A stretch of 64,000 nucleotides of DNA from Flavobacterium cupriresistens (GTDB lineage: Bacteria > Bacteroidota > Bacteroidia > Flavobacteriales > Flavobacteriaceae), in contig NZ_CP087134.1 in the NCBI RefSeq assembly GCF_020911925.1, positions 2,976,001 to 3,040,000 of the forward strand, given 5' to 3'. Below the pieces are notes generated by a model. The model was not told the DNA's origin. It worked only from the letters and a program-made list of their open reading frames with translations, and searched no databases. Each line of letters opens with the position of its first letter. Position 1 is the stretch's first letter. The translations under genes and the position numbers were made by a program. This document shows positions 44,808 to 54,286 of the stretch, piece by piece.

Positions 44808-45878
44808 TTAAACTTTAGTTTCTAAAGCTTTCATTACATCAACTAAAACCTGAACACTTTCGATAGGCATTGCGTTGTAAATAGAAGCTCTGTAACCACC
44901 AACAGAACGGTGACCCGGCAATCCTGAAATATTAGCTTCTTTCCATAAAGCATCAAAAGTAGCTGCGTGATCCGGATTGTTCAATAAGAAAGTAACATTC
45001 ATTTTAGAACGATCTTCAACTGCTGCTGCTCCTTTGAATAAAGGATTTCTGTCGATTTCATTATAAAGTAAAGTTGCTTTTGCGTCATTTAATTTTTCAA
45101 CTGCAGCAACGCCACCTTTATTTTTAATCCATTGTAAAGTTAATAACGATACATAAACAGCAAAAACAGGAGGTGTATTGTACATACTTTCTGCTTTAAT
45201 ATGTTTAGCATAGTCTAACATACTTGGAATAGTTCTTCCGGTTTTTTCTAAAATTTCCTCTTTTATAACAACCAAAGTTGTTCCAGCTGGACCCATGTTT
45301 TTTTGAGCTCCGGCATAGATTAAATCAAATTTAGAGTAATCTAAAACACGTGAAAAAATATCTGAACTCATATCGCAAACTACAGGAACGTTTGTAGTAG
45401 GGAAATCATTCATTTGAGTTCCAAAAATAGTATTGTTACTGGTACAGTGAAAATAATCAGCATCACTTGGTATTTCGTAACCTTTTGAAATATGGTTGTA
45501 ATTTTCTTCTTTTGATGAACCAACGATAACCGTTTCACCAAAATTTTTGGCTTCTTTTATTGCAGCTGCTGCCCAGGTTCCTGAATCTAAATAGGCTGCT
45601 TTTCCGTTTTCTTTCATCAAATTATACGGAGCCATTAAGAATGCTGTACTGGCACCACCTTGTAAAAATAGGGCTTGGTATCCTTTTCCTTGAAGACCAA
45701 GTAGTTCTAAAGCAAGCGATCGCGCCTCCTCCATTACAGCAACAAAATCTTTGCTTCGGTGGGAGATTTCAAGGATAGAAAGTCCTGAATCGTTAAAATT
45801 TAAAATTGCTTGTGATGCCTTCTCAAAAACTTCTTGAGGTAAGATACTTGGTCCTGCGCTGTAGTTGTGTTTTTTCAT
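44808..45878 (-). CDS. serC: Phosphoserine aminotransferase
   Basis: Second enzyme of serine biosynthesis (also acts in pyridoxal phosphate synthesis in some bacteria). Start HNYSAGPSILPQEVFE is diagnostic of SerC. The PLP-binding lysine is in LIYAGAQKNMGPAGTTLV. HRSVGGYRASIYNAMP near the C-terminus is the typical phosphate-binding end. Length 356 is normal. It lies between an acyl-CoA reductase gene upstream and serA downstream, all on the minus strand. The serB phosphatase is not in the window. Confidence 0.95.
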   Translation of the reverse strand: MKKHNYSAGPSILPQEVFEKASQAILNFNDSGLSILEISHRSKDFVAVMEEARSLALELLGLQGKGYQALFLQGGASTAFLMAPYNLMKENGKAAYLDSGTWAAAAIKEAKNFGETVIVGSSKEENYNHISKGYEIPSDADYFHCTSNNTIFGTQMNDFPTTNVPVVCDMSSDIFSRVLDYSKFDLIYAGAQKNMGPAGTTLVVIKEEILEKTGRTIPSMLDYAKHIKAESMYNTPPVFAVYVSLLTLQWIKNKGGVAAVEKLNDAKATLLYNEIDRNPLFKGAAAVEDRSKMNVTFLLNNPDHAATFDALWKEANISGLPGHRSVGGYRASIYNAMPIESVQVLVDVMKALETKV

Positions 45879-45971
45879 GGTTTTTGTTAATAGTCGAGAA
45901 TTTTAAAGACGCAAATTTCGGCAATAGGAGCGGAAAAAGCGATAAAATATTAGAAATGTTTGAACATTTTG

Positions 45972-47036
45972 TTACTTTGTTGTTAACAAAAACGTTATAG
46001 TATCTACGTTATCCGCATAATCCCATAATTGCGGATTTTGTGTTTGTCCGAACGAAATACTGTTTTTTACTAAATCGTTACTAACGATACACTGAATTTG
46101 TTCAGCATCAGCCTGAAGGCGTTTTTCCAGCTCTTCAATATCATCGTAGAACTCATAAAAAACACTCGAAATAGGTGAGGCGTAACTTGGGTCTTCTTTT
46201 ATCGTTAGAAAGCCATTATCTAGCAATTTAAAATTACTCATTAAGAATACCGCTTTATTATAATCGTAGTTGTTGGCGTATTTTTCATAATGTATAACGT
46301 CCTGATATTTGAAAATTGCTTCAAAAAAAGCAGTAAAAGAATATCCTTTTGGAACAAATAGTTTCGAGACATTGCGACATCCCAGACCAAAATATCTGAA
46401 AATATCTTCCCCTAAAGCTTCTAGTTGTTCTTTGGTTTCTTTTCCGTTTAAAACAGCGACCGAATTTCTGTTTTTTCGAATAATAGAAGGTTTGTCTTTA
46501 AAATAATATTCAAAATAACGCGCTGTATTGTTGCTTCCCGTAGCAATTACAGTATCGAAATTTTCCAATTTACCTTCGACAAAAGTGATTTTATCTTTGA
46601 AATCAGGGTTAACCGCAATGATGTATTTTGCGAAAAAAGGCAATAAATGCTGATCATTTGAAGATGTTTTGATGATAGCACGATTTCCTGTCAGTAAAAC
46701 AGATAAAAAATCATGAAAACCTACCAATGGTATATTTCCTGCTAATATCAAAGCTACCGTTTTGTCATTTTCAGCAGCGTCTAACGAATAAGCAGAAAGC
46801 CATTTTGTAATGTTTTCTTCCTTTAAGGCAGCAGCCCAGGATTGAAGAGCAAAATAAACCTGTTCAGGAGTATACCAGCCATTATGAGATTGCGATAAGT
46901 GAATGAGTTTTTCGAAATCATCAAAAAATAAATCGTTGTGTAAAACATCCGATTTTTTAATTGTATCCTGCTCAGAAAATTGGTTTAAGAATTTTCCTAA
47001 TTCAACAAAAACACTTTTTTTTGTTTCTAATGTCAT
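45972..47036 (-). CDS. Acyl-CoA reductase (LuxC-related)
   Basis: A 354-residue protein of the LuxC/acyl-CoA reductase group within the aldehyde dehydrogenase superfamily. Recognised by VALILAGNIPLVGFHDFLSV and the FGLGCRNVSKLFVPKGY block, which carries the expected catalytic cysteine. The order acyl-CoA reductase beside a divergent 4Fe-4S ferredoxin and upstream of serC-serA is familiar from other flavobacteria. The physiological substrate is unknown. It is 93 bases upstream of serC, so probably co-transcribed with it. Its promoter overlaps that of the ferredoxin. Confidence 0.85.
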   Translation of the reverse strand: MTLETKKSVFVELGKFLNQFSEQDTIKKSDVLHNDLFFDDFEKLIHLSQSHNGWYTPEQVYFALQSWAAALKEENITKWLSAYSLDAAENDKTVALILAGNIPLVGFHDFLSVLLTGNRAIIKTSSNDQHLLPFFAKYIIAVNPDFKDKITFVEGKLENFDTVIATGSNNTARYFEYYFKDKPSIIRKNRNSVAVLNGKETKEQLEALGEDIFRYFGLGCRNVSKLFVPKGYSFTAFFEAIFKYQDVIHYEKYANNYDYNKAVFLMSNFKLLDNGFLTIKEDPSYASPISSVFYEFYDDIEELEKRLQADAEQIQCIVSNDLVKNSISFGQTQNPQLWDYADNVDTITFLLTTK

Positions 47037-47041
47037 AATGT

Positions 47042-47072
47042 TTGTTTATGAATTGTTTTGATTGTAATTTTG
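47042..47072 (+). promoter_or_regulatory. Promoter of the ferredoxin gene
   Basis: TTG at 47042-47044 and TAATTTTG at 47065-47072 with a 20-base spacer fit the Bacteroidota consensus. It overlaps the divergent promoter of the acyl-CoA reductase (47075-47105). Confidence 0.55.
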
Positions 47073-47074
47073 CA

Positions 47075-47105
47075 CAAAAATAAGCTATATTAAGTTATAA
47101 GGCAA
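47075..47105 (-). promoter_or_regulatory. Promoter of the acyl-CoA reductase-serC unit
   Basis: On the minus strand, TTG (complement of 47103-47105) and TATTTTTG (complement of 47075-47082) are separated by 20 bases. The -7 element is directly next to the divergent -7 element of the ferredoxin gene. Confidence 0.6.
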
Positions 47106-47170
47106 AGGAGAATAAAATCTTAATCGATTATTTCTCGACTTGTAACTTTTAACTCGTAACTAAGACAAAA

Positions 47171-47521
47171 ATGGCAATAATTATAACCGACGAATGTATT
47201 AACTGTGGGGCCTGCGAACCGGAGTGCCCGAATACAGCAATTTATGAAGGAGCGGATGATTGGAGATACAAAGATGGTACAAGTTTATCCGGAAAAATAA
47301 TTTTACCTGATGGAACTGAAGTAGATGCAGGTGATGCACAAACTCCAATTTCTGATGAAGTATATTACATTGTTCCCGGAAAATGTACGGAGTGTAAAGG
47401 TTTTCATGACGAACCTCAATGTGCTGCAGTATGTCCGGTTGATTGTTGCGTACCTGATGATAATCATGTAGAAGATGAAGAAACGTTACTAGAGCGTCAG
47501 GCATTTCTGCACAACGAATAA
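47171..47521 (+). CDS. 2[4Fe-4S] ferredoxin
   Basis: A 116-residue ferredoxin (electron carrier). The first cluster motif is [12 protein letters not shown], the second [22 protein letters not shown], with the longer spacer typical of the Alvin-type (Allochromatium) ferredoxins. A 30-residue insertion separates the two motifs. An acidic C-terminus ([10 protein letters not shown]) is usual. The gene is transcribed alone from a promoter shared in space with the acyl-CoA reductase, and ends in a strong terminator. Partners are unknown; the divergent reductase is a candidate by context only. Confidence 0.92.
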   Translation: MAIIITDECINCGACEPECPNTAIYEGADDWRYKDGTSLSGKIILPDGTEVDAGDAQTPISDEVYYIVPGKCTECKGFHDEPQCAAVCPVDCCVPDDNHVEDEETLLERQAFLHNE

Positions 47522-47547
47522 TATTTCACAAGTTTTAAACATAAGAA

Positions 47548-47582
47548 AAATCCCAAGTTTTAGAACTTGGGATTTTTTTTAC
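47548..47582 (+). terminator. Terminator of the ferredoxin gene
   Basis: AAATCCCAAGTT and AACTTGGGATTT form a 12-bp stem with a 4-base loop, followed by a run of T. Confidence 0.88.
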
Positions 47583-47689
47583 CAGCTATTTCTTATTTTA
47601 TTTTTGTATAGTATTGGTATTTAAGGATTTAATTTAGTTAATTTGGCGATGTTTTTTAACACTTTGTTTGATAATTTTAAAAGCATCCT

Positions 47690-48856
47690 ATGAAGAGAGT
47701 TTTACTTTTACTTTTTGTGTTCTTTAGTGTCAGTGTTTTAGCCCAAAACGCAGAGTATTCTATTGTTGTAAAAGACCTGGAAACACAGTTGCCTATAGAA
47801 AATGCATCGGTTGTGATCATGAAAACCAAGCAAATTTTATTAAGTAATGTAGAGGGTAAAGTTACTTTTATACTAAATGGGGGTACTAATGTTCAGGTTT
47901 CGGAACCGGATCATGAAGATTTAACCGTGCGATGGGCTGTTTTAAAAGAAAGTGGATTTGTTGTTTATTTAAAAAACAGACACAGCAAATTAGATGAAAT
48001 TGTTTTATCTAAAGAATCTCCTCAAAAAACACTGCAAAAAATTATCTCCAGTTCCAGAAAGAAACTGGCCATGCCTTATCGATTAAAGGTGTATGTGAGG
48101 GAATTTTTTAGTCTTGATAACAAATATTCGTATTATAATGACGGTCTTGTTAATTTTCAATTTACGGTGAACCAGAAGAAAGTGAATACTACATTATTGG
48201 TAGAGCAAAATCGTTCGTATGGTTTATTGGAAAATGATGTAAGCGCAGATTTAAAAGGATATAATTTGAATAATATCATGGAGAATTATTCGAATTTAAG
48301 TTATTTGGATCCACTCTTAAGTCCAAAAGCAAAAAAGGAGTACGATTTTTTTACCAAAGGACATCCTTCTAATACGGACTATTATATAATGAGTATTAGT
48401 CCACGCGATAAATCTAAAGACGCAGTAGATAATTTCGAAATTGTGTACGATCCGGTAAAAAAAGTAATTATGGAGTTTTCGATTACGATTACTCCGAGAA
48501 CATTAGCCGAAAAAGTAGATAAAATAGGAGTAGGAGCTAAGAATATTACCCAATCGGTGGTGAAAGTAAATTACAGACTGGATGGCTTAGACTATTATTT
48601 ATTGAGTTCGAATGAAGAGATTGCGTATGATCTTATTCTGAAAGATAATAAAGTTAAAAAAATCCATGTTCGCAATAATTTTATTACGACCAATTTCAAT
48701 AAGCAAAAGTTTAGTTATAAGGATAGCGATGTTTTTAAAGAGAAAACCCTTTTTAATAAACGCAATAAGATTTTGACTAATTACTGGGATATTTCAGGAT
48801 TCACAGCTACTGAAGAGGAAAAAGTATTAATCAGCGCATTAGATTTTAAGCTGTAG
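47690..48856 (+). CDS. Exported protein with carboxypeptidase-regulatory-like domain
   Basis: A 388-residue exported protein with a signal peptide (LLLFVFFSVSVLAQ). The CarboxypepD_reg-like domain covers about 20-100 (YSIVVKDLETQLPIENASVV). The rest is a beta-rich region of the kind seen in Bacteroidota proteins of unknown function that accompany TonB receptors (RLKVYVREFFSLDNKYSYYN). There is no barrel. It converges with a TonB-dependent receptor gene, from which it is separated by a strong hairpin, so they are not in one operon. Confidence 0.75.
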   Translation: MKRVLLLLFVFFSVSVLAQNAEYSIVVKDLETQLPIENASVVIMKTKQILLSNVEGKVTFILNGGTNVQVSEPDHEDLTVRWAVLKESGFVVYLKNRHSKLDEIVLSKESPQKTLQKIISSSRKKLAMPYRLKVYVREFFSLDNKYSYYNDGLVNFQFTVNQKKVNTTLLVEQNRSYGLLENDVSADLKGYNLNNIMENYSNLSYLDPLLSPKAKKEYDFFTKGHPSNTDYYIMSISPRDKSKDAVDNFEIVYDPVKKVIMEFSITITPRTLAEKVDKIGVGAKNITQSVVKVNYRLDGLDYYLLSSNEEIAYDLILKDNKVKKIHVRNNFITTNFNKQKFSYKDSDVFKEKTLFNKRNKILTNYWDISGFTATEEEKVLISALDFKL

Positions 48857-48870
48857 TTTTAAAAATATAA

Positions 48871-48915
48871 AAAAATAAATCCGACAGGTTTCAAAAACCT
48901 GTCGGATTTATTTTT
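48871..48915. terminator. Perfect 20-bp bidirectional terminator
   Basis: 48871-48890 (AAAAATAAATCCGACAGGTT) and 48896-48915 pair perfectly around a 5-base loop. A-rich start and T-rich end serve the two convergent genes on either side. Confidence 0.9.
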
Positions 48916-48929
48916 TTATGTACTACCTA

Positions 48930-51605
48930 TTAGAAATTAAATCCAATTCTGGCATAGTAGTAAGCACCGCTGAAACCCATTTGAACCGCATCCCAATAAC
49001 CACCGGCTTCGGTGTTACCTAATTCGTCTTGTTTAGTTGGGTATACATTAAATAAGTTATTGCTACCCACACTTAATTTTAGGTTGTTTGTCAGTTTATA
49101 ACCAACTGTTAGATCTGTAATTAATCTTGCGTTGTAAACATCATCTTCGTCACCATAGTCCACTAAAACTACTTTACTAAATCGTGTGAACGCTAAGCCC
49201 GCATCAAATTTATTTTTAGAATAGTTTAAGTTTAAACCAAATTTGCTGTCCGGAGCGGAGGATAATAAAAAGGCTTTCTCACGTTTTCCAAAGAAAGTAG
49301 CTTCGGCCAGAGAACCATTTTTCACATTATCAATTTTCATATCATTGATGTTTCCAACCAAAGTCACTCCAAATTGTGAGGCTCCGAATTTTTTCTTCCA
49401 GGCCAAAACTAAATCCAAACCATGTGTGCTGGTATCAACACCATTAACAAAAAACTGCGCTTTGTCAACGCCAAGATTAAAAGCACTTGCATCAAAATAT
49501 CCGGTAAGAACGATACGATCTTTTACTTTGATATAATAACCATCTACTGTTGCTGTGAAGTCACCAAATGTAGCAGTGAAACCCAAAGAGGCGTTCACGG
49601 CTTTCTCTTCATTTAATTTTTGAATTCCAAAAGCTTTTGTAACAGGGCTATTATTTGGAGCCAGTAAAACTTCGGTAGCACCGCCTGCATTGAAATTTGT
49701 AAAACGTAAGTTATAGTAAATTTGTGCTAATGACGGAGCACGAAAACCGGTACTTACAGATCCTCTGAAGTTAATATGTTCTCCTGCTTTTATTCTGGCA
49801 GCTAATTTTCCGTTTAGAGTACTTCCGAAATCACTGTAGTTTTCAAAACGAACCGCTCCGCTTAATAAAAAGGCTTCTGTTACGTCCAACTCAGCATCTG
49901 TATATAAGGATAAGTTGGTACGGCTTTTATCAACTGTATTGGCAGGGCTGTATCCTGGGAATCCTTGTGATCCTCCTGGTCTTGAAATTGTTAAAGGATT
50001 ATCAGGCGAAGTAGGTTTAGTAGGGTCATAATCCGGATTTGGGATTGTTGGAGCCTGTTGCGTTGTAGGATCCGTTATAGGTCTTCCATTAGTATCATAG
50101 GTTGCATAAGAACCCTCTTCTCCGGCAAAAATGTTGAATTTTTCTGTTCTGAATTCTGCTCCAAAAGCAAGATTTAAACCACTCAATACCGAATCGTAAT
50201 TTTTAGAAAGATCAAAATTAGTAGTGTTTTGAGTCAAACTGTGTCCGCCGGCATCAAATTCTGTTGGAGATTTGTCTTCTAATGAAGCATTTATGGTTCC
50301 TTTTATATAGTAATGAAAAAGGTTTTTCCCATAAGTATTACTCATGTCGATATTCCATCCACTGGCTGTTTTGGTTTTAAATCCTGCCGCCAAAGAATTG
50401 TCCACAATATTAGAGGTAATTCTTGGTGTATAACCACCCGGGTATACAGATTCTACCACTCTTTCGCCACCATTTCTGGTAAAAGCATAAGCATCAGTAT
50501 CTCTGTAATTTCGGCCTCCAAAAGCATAAAACTGCGTTTTTTCAGAAATAGGAATGGATAAATTTCCAAAAAGATTAAAGCCTTGAATGGCGGCATCTCC
50601 AAAACCTTTTCTAAAATCATAAGCAGGTCTGAGTGTTTTGTTTTTGTTGATGTATTCTGTAGTGAAATTAGCGTAACCGCCTTTCTCACCAATAGCAACT
50701 CCATAGTTGGCAGCTACTTTTACGGATCCACCATCAAAAGATTGGTTTTTACCGTATGAATTTCCATTCCCGTTTTGATCCAATCTGAAATCTTTGGTAT
50801 TTGGAGTTCCGTCCAGGAAATCACCTTTTGCATTGGTATTAAACACGCCATAAGTTACGGATCCGGTTAGTTCATCAACATTGTCATTTAATACAATATT
50901 AATAACCCCCGCAATAGCATCAGAGCCGTATTGTGCTGCAGCACCATCACGTAAAATTTCAATTCTTTTGATAGACGTAGCCGGAATTGCATTCAAATCC
51001 GTTCCTGTATTCCCACGCCCGCGAGTTCCAAATAAATTAATAAGTGACGATTGGTGTCTTCTTTTTCCATTAATAAGAACTAAGGTTTGATCCGGTCCCA
51101 GACCTCTCAAGGAAGCAGGATCTACGTGATCGGCACCATCAGAACCGGACTGTTTGTTGGCATTAAAAGAAGGAGCGACATATTGCAGTAATTCATTAAT
51201 CTCTAATTTACCGCTTTGGGTAGTAACATCTTTTACGCTAATAACGTCAATAGGAACAGCAGAATTGACTACAGTTCTTTTGGAATTTCTTGATCCAACA
51301 ATTACGACATCACTTAGTACTTGTCCGCCATTTTCGTCTAAAGTAACGTCAGTTATACGGTTTGTTGTTGATTTTTCTACATTAGTATAGCCAACATAAC
51401 TAAAAATTAAGGTAGCACCTTCTTTTACTTTTATAAGGTAACCGCCTTCAAAATTGGTAGATACCCCATTTGTTGTTCCTTTTTCAAGAACGTTAACTCC
51501 CGGTATTGGTGTGCCTGATTTGTCTTTTACAACTCCCGATATTTCTTTTTGAGCAAAGAGAAATACCGTATTAAATAGAAATAATAATAGTGCAATCTTT
51601 TTCAT
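48930..51605 (-). CDS. TonB-dependent outer membrane receptor
   Basis: An 891-residue outer membrane receptor. In order: signal peptide (LLFLFNTVFLFAQ), carboxypeptidase-regulatory-like domain (about 20-95, ISGVVKDKSGTPIPGVNV), plug domain with the block RRHQSSLINLFGTRGRGNTG and EILRDGAAAQYGSDAIAGVI, then the barrel, ending in the aromatic residue of YYARIGFNF. There is no SusD partner, so a siderophore, vitamin or other small ligand is as likely as a glycan. It stands alone; AT-rich DNA of 313 bases separates it from ychF. Confidence 0.9.
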   Translation of the reverse strand: MKKIALLLFLFNTVFLFAQKEISGVVKDKSGTPIPGVNVLEKGTTNGVSTNFEGGYLIKVKEGATLIFSYVGYTNVEKSTTNRITDVTLDENGGQVLSDVVIVGSRNSKRTVVNSAVPIDVISVKDVTTQSGKLEINELLQYVAPSFNANKQSGSDGADHVDPASLRGLGPDQTLVLINGKRRHQSSLINLFGTRGRGNTGTDLNAIPATSIKRIEILRDGAAAQYGSDAIAGVINIVLNDNVDELTGSVTYGVFNTNAKGDFLDGTPNTKDFRLDQNGNGNSYGKNQSFDGGSVKVAANYGVAIGEKGGYANFTTEYINKNKTLRPAYDFRKGFGDAAIQGFNLFGNLSIPISEKTQFYAFGGRNYRDTDAYAFTRNGGERVVESVYPGGYTPRITSNIVDNSLAAGFKTKTASGWNIDMSNTYGKNLFHYYIKGTINASLEDKSPTEFDAGGHSLTQNTTNFDLSKNYDSVLSGLNLAFGAEFRTEKFNIFAGEEGSYATYDTNGRPITDPTTQQAPTIPNPDYDPTKPTSPDNPLTISRPGGSQGFPGYSPANTVDKSRTNLSLYTDAELDVTEAFLLSGAVRFENYSDFGSTLNGKLAARIKAGEHINFRGSVSTGFRAPSLAQIYYNLRFTNFNAGGATEVLLAPNNSPVTKAFGIQKLNEEKAVNASLGFTATFGDFTATVDGYYIKVKDRIVLTGYFDASAFNLGVDKAQFFVNGVDTSTHGLDLVLAWKKKFGASQFGVTLVGNINDMKIDNVKNGSLAEATFFGKREKAFLLSSAPDSKFGLNLNYSKNKFDAGLAFTRFSKVVLVDYGDEDDVYNARLITDLTVGYKLTNNLKLSVGSNNLFNVYPTKQDELGNTEAGGYWDAVQMGFSGAYYYARIGFNF

Positions 51606-51918
51606 AGTTACTTAAGTTTGGTTTACTTTTTCTGTTTGGTATATTATAAAAGTAATGTTTTTTAACAAAAAATTAATAAAAAATATAATTATTTTCAAGA
51701 GGATGCTTTTAAAAATATTAATCATCATTTTTACTTCACTGGCGAGCTATTAAATCTTATATTTGCAAAATTTTAAAGTCGAAAAATAATATTTTGACAG
51801 AAGAATAAGAACAATACGTAAATCATAACCCGTTTAAAGTGACTCCTGTATAAGGATAACATGAGGTGGGAAGTCCTGATAAAATCGGGATTACATAAAA
51901 AATAAATAGAGTCAACAG
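51606..51918. other. Divergent intergenic region of the TonB receptor and ychF
   Basis: Holds the promoters of both genes. The ychF -7 element is listed separately. From 51861 to 51889 a weak dyad TCCTGAT/ATCGGGA lies before the ychF start. No gene. Confidence 0.5.
51758..51765 (+). promoter_or_regulatory. Probable -7 element of the ychF promoter
   Basis: TATATTTG fits TAnnTTTG; the -33 position has TTC in place of TTG. It implies a leader of about 145 bases. Confidence 0.5.
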
Positions 51919-53013
51919 ATGAAAGCAGGAATTGTAGGATTACCAAATGTTGGAAAATCAACATTATTTAATTGTTTATCTAATGCAAAAGCGCAAAGTG
52001 CCAACTTTCCGTTTTGTACTATCGAGCCTAATATTGGTGTTGTAAACGTTCCGGATCCGAGAATTAACAAATTAGAAGAGTTAGTAAAGCCAGAACGCGT
52101 ACAAATGGCAACCGTTGATATTGTAGATATCGCAGGTTTGGTAAAAGGCGCAAGTAAAGGGGAAGGTCTTGGAAACCAATTTTTAGGAAACATTAGAGAG
52201 TGTAACGCTATTATTCACGTTTTACGTTGTTTTGATAATGATAATATTGTACACGTTGACGGAAATGTAAACCCAATTCGTGATAAAGAAACAATTGATA
52301 TTGAACTTCAATTGAAAGATTTAGAAACGGTTGAAAAACGTTTGGAAAAAGTAAACCGTGCCGCTAAAACCGGAAACAAAGAAGCGCAAACAGAAAAAGG
52401 GCTTTTAGACAGAATCAGAGAGTCGTTATTACAAGCTAAGTCGGCTCGTACTATTGTACCTCAAGGGAATGATGAAGAGGTTCTAATGGAATCTTTCCAA
52501 TTGATTACCGCAAAACCGGTTTTATACGTTTGTAATGTTGACGAAAGTTCAGCAGTAAACGGAAATAAATATGTAGATCAGGTTCGTGAGTTAGTAAAAG
52601 ACGAAGATGCTGAAGTTATCATCCTTTCAGTAGGAGCAGAAGCAGATATTACCGAATTAGAAAGCTACGAAGAGCGTCAGGTTTTCCTTGAAGATATGGG
52701 ATTACAAGAGCCGGGAGCATCTGTTTTAATTCGTGCTGCTTACAAATTATTAAAACAACAAACGTATTTTACAGCAGGTGTAAAAGAAGTTCGTGCCTGG
52801 ACGATCAATATCGGATCTACTGCACCACAAGCAGCCGGAGTTATCCACACTGATTTCGAAAAAGGATTCATCCGTGCAGAAGTAATTTCATACGAAGATT
52901 ACGTTCAATACGGTTCAGAAGCCAAAGCAAAAGAAGCAGGAAAATTCAAAGTAGAAGGAAAAGAATATATTGTGAAAGATGGTGATGTAATGCATTTCCG
53001 TTTCAACGTATAA
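51919..53013 (+). CDS. ychF: Redox-regulated ATPase YchF (Obg-like)
   Basis: A 364-residue P-loop protein of the Obg/YchF family, which prefers ATP to GTP and binds ribosomes. P-loop GLPNVGKSTLFNCLSN is at residues about 6-21, switch region NFPFCTIEPNIGVVNVPDPR, G3 DIAGLVKGASKGEGLGNQFL, the YchF-specific NVDE in place of NKxD, a coiled-coil insertion (about 125-165), and a C-terminal TGS domain (about 280-364) ending HFRFNV. Complete and typical. Confidence 0.96.
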   Translation: MKAGIVGLPNVGKSTLFNCLSNAKAQSANFPFCTIEPNIGVVNVPDPRINKLEELVKPERVQMATVDIVDIAGLVKGASKGEGLGNQFLGNIRECNAIIHVLRCFDNDNIVHVDGNVNPIRDKETIDIELQLKDLETVEKRLEKVNRAAKTGNKEAQTEKGLLDRIRESLLQAKSARTIVPQGNDEEVLMESFQLITAKPVLYVCNVDESSAVNGNKYVDQVRELVKDEDAEVIILSVGAEADITELESYEERQVFLEDMGLQEPGASVLIRAAYKLLKQQTYFTAGVKEVRAWTINIGSTAPQAAGVIHTDFEKGFIRAEVISYEDYVQYGSEAKAKEAGKFKVEGKEYIVKDGDVMHFRFNV

Positions 53014-53060
53014 TTTTTTTGACGATAGAATAAAGAGAATAGAATAAAGAATATAGATTG

Positions 53061-53089
53061 AACCGCTGAAGAAATTTAGCGGTTTTTTT
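53061..53089 (+). terminator. Terminator of ychF
   Basis: AACCGCT and AGCGGTT (53061-53067, 53078-53084) enclose a 10-base loop and are followed by a T run. Confidence 0.82.
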
Positions 53090-53138
53090 ATGCGCCAAAT
53101 CTAAATCTGCGTGCAAAAAAAAAGTAATGCGCTTTTCT

Positions 53139-53223
53139 AACCATATAAGTAATGTAAGTTCATATTAAAAAGCTTTCCAAACTATGCGCAAAGTTTAAAT
53201 GAACTTACATTACTTATATGGTT
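53139..53223. repeat. Palindrome with perfect 25-bp arms, upstream of the YihY gene
   Basis: Arms 53139-53163 (AACCATATAAGTAATGTAAG and on) and 53199-53223 are exact inverted copies; the loop is 35 bases and contains AAAGCTTTCCAAACTATGCG. A near-identical element lies at 54287-54371 and half copies at 29653-30327. With the ychF terminator it fills the gap 53014-53326. Confidence 0.9.
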
Positions 53224-53326
53224 TAAAAAAAAAGCTTCCCGTCTTAATTTACCTTAAACTAACATGGGAATCTGATAAACTTCTAAGGGAATATCGAAAC
53301 GTAATTTTTCTGTTGAATCCTTAAAT

Positions 53327-54268
53327 TTGAGAGTATGTCTAAAACCGGAACTCGTGAAACGTCAAAATATATTTTTAAAATCATGGAATTTACTGAAGGA
53401 TACTTTTCTAGAATTCAACGAAGATAACGCGATCAAGTTAAGTGCGTCACTGTCTTATTATACATTATTTGCATTACCACCTTTGTTGATCATCATTATA
53501 ACGATATGTGGTTTCTTTTTTGGAGAAGAAGCCGTAACAGGAGAACTTTATGGACAAATCAACCGATTGGTAGGAAACGATGCCGCCATTCAGATTCAGG
53601 AAGCGATAAAAAATGTGCAATTGTCAGATAGCAATGTTTTTATTACGGTTTTTGGAGTTGTGATGTTGCTTATCGGGGCCTCGGGTGTTTTTGCAGAGAT
53701 TCAGAGTTCGATTAATTTTATTTGGGGACTTAGAGCCAAGCCTAATAAAGGGCTAAAGAAATTCATTCAAAACAGGATCATGTCGTTTTCTATGATTGCT
53801 TCTGTGGGGTTTTTAATGCTGGTCAGTTTAATGTTAAATACTGTTTTAGACCTTTTAAACAGCAGGTTGAAATTATATTTCCCCGAAAGTACGGTATATC
53901 TTTTTTATGTTATAAATTTAGTCCTTGTTTTGGCGAGTATCACGTTGCTTTTTGCCATTATTTTCAGAACGCTGCCCGATGGGGTCATAAAATGGAAAGA
54001 CGCTTTTATAGGAGCTTCCTGCACAGCGGCTCTCTTTATGATCGGTAAATTTGCGATTGGATTTTATTTAGGTAGTTCAACTATCGCCAGCGTTTACGGA
54101 GCTGCAGGTTCTGTAATTATTATTTTAGTCTGGGTTTATTACTCGGCTATTATTTTATATTTTGGAGCTGAATTTACGAAAGTATATGCAAAATCATACG
54201 GCGGACAGATTGTGCCAAACGAGTATTCGGTCGAAATAAAAAAAGAAATTTTCGAAATCAAGGAATGA
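53327..54268 (+). CDS. YihY/BrkB-family membrane protein
   Basis: A 313-residue inner-membrane protein with about six helices. The N-terminal LSASLSYYTLFALPPLLIII and C-terminal AGSVIIILVWVYYSAIILYF are typical of the YihY (formerly called RNase BN) family; the true function is unknown. The only in-frame start that includes the conserved N-terminus is a TTG at 53327. An ATG at 53335 is in another frame and gives a 30-residue peptide. Exact palindromes flank the gene on both sides. Confidence 0.85.
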   Translation: MRVCLKPELVKRQNIFLKSWNLLKDTFLEFNEDNAIKLSASLSYYTLFALPPLLIIIITICGFFFGEEAVTGELYGQINRLVGNDAAIQIQEAIKNVQLSDSNVFITVFGVVMLLIGASGVFAEIQSSINFIWGLRAKPNKGLKKFIQNRIMSFSMIASVGFLMLVSLMLNTVLDLLNSRLKLYFPESTVYLFYVINLVLVLASITLLFAIIFRTLPDGVIKWKDAFIGASCTAALFMIGKFAIGFYLGSSTIASVYGAAGSVIIILVWVYYSAIILYFGAEFTKVYAKSYGGQIVPNEYSVEIKKEIFEIKE

Positions 54269-54286
54269 TAATAATACGTTTTTTTT

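Noticed and set aside
51837..51918. Possible riboswitch in the ychF leader (GGATAACATGAGGTGGG stretch)
   Set aside because: No conserved riboswitch core that I can name, and ychF is not a usual target.
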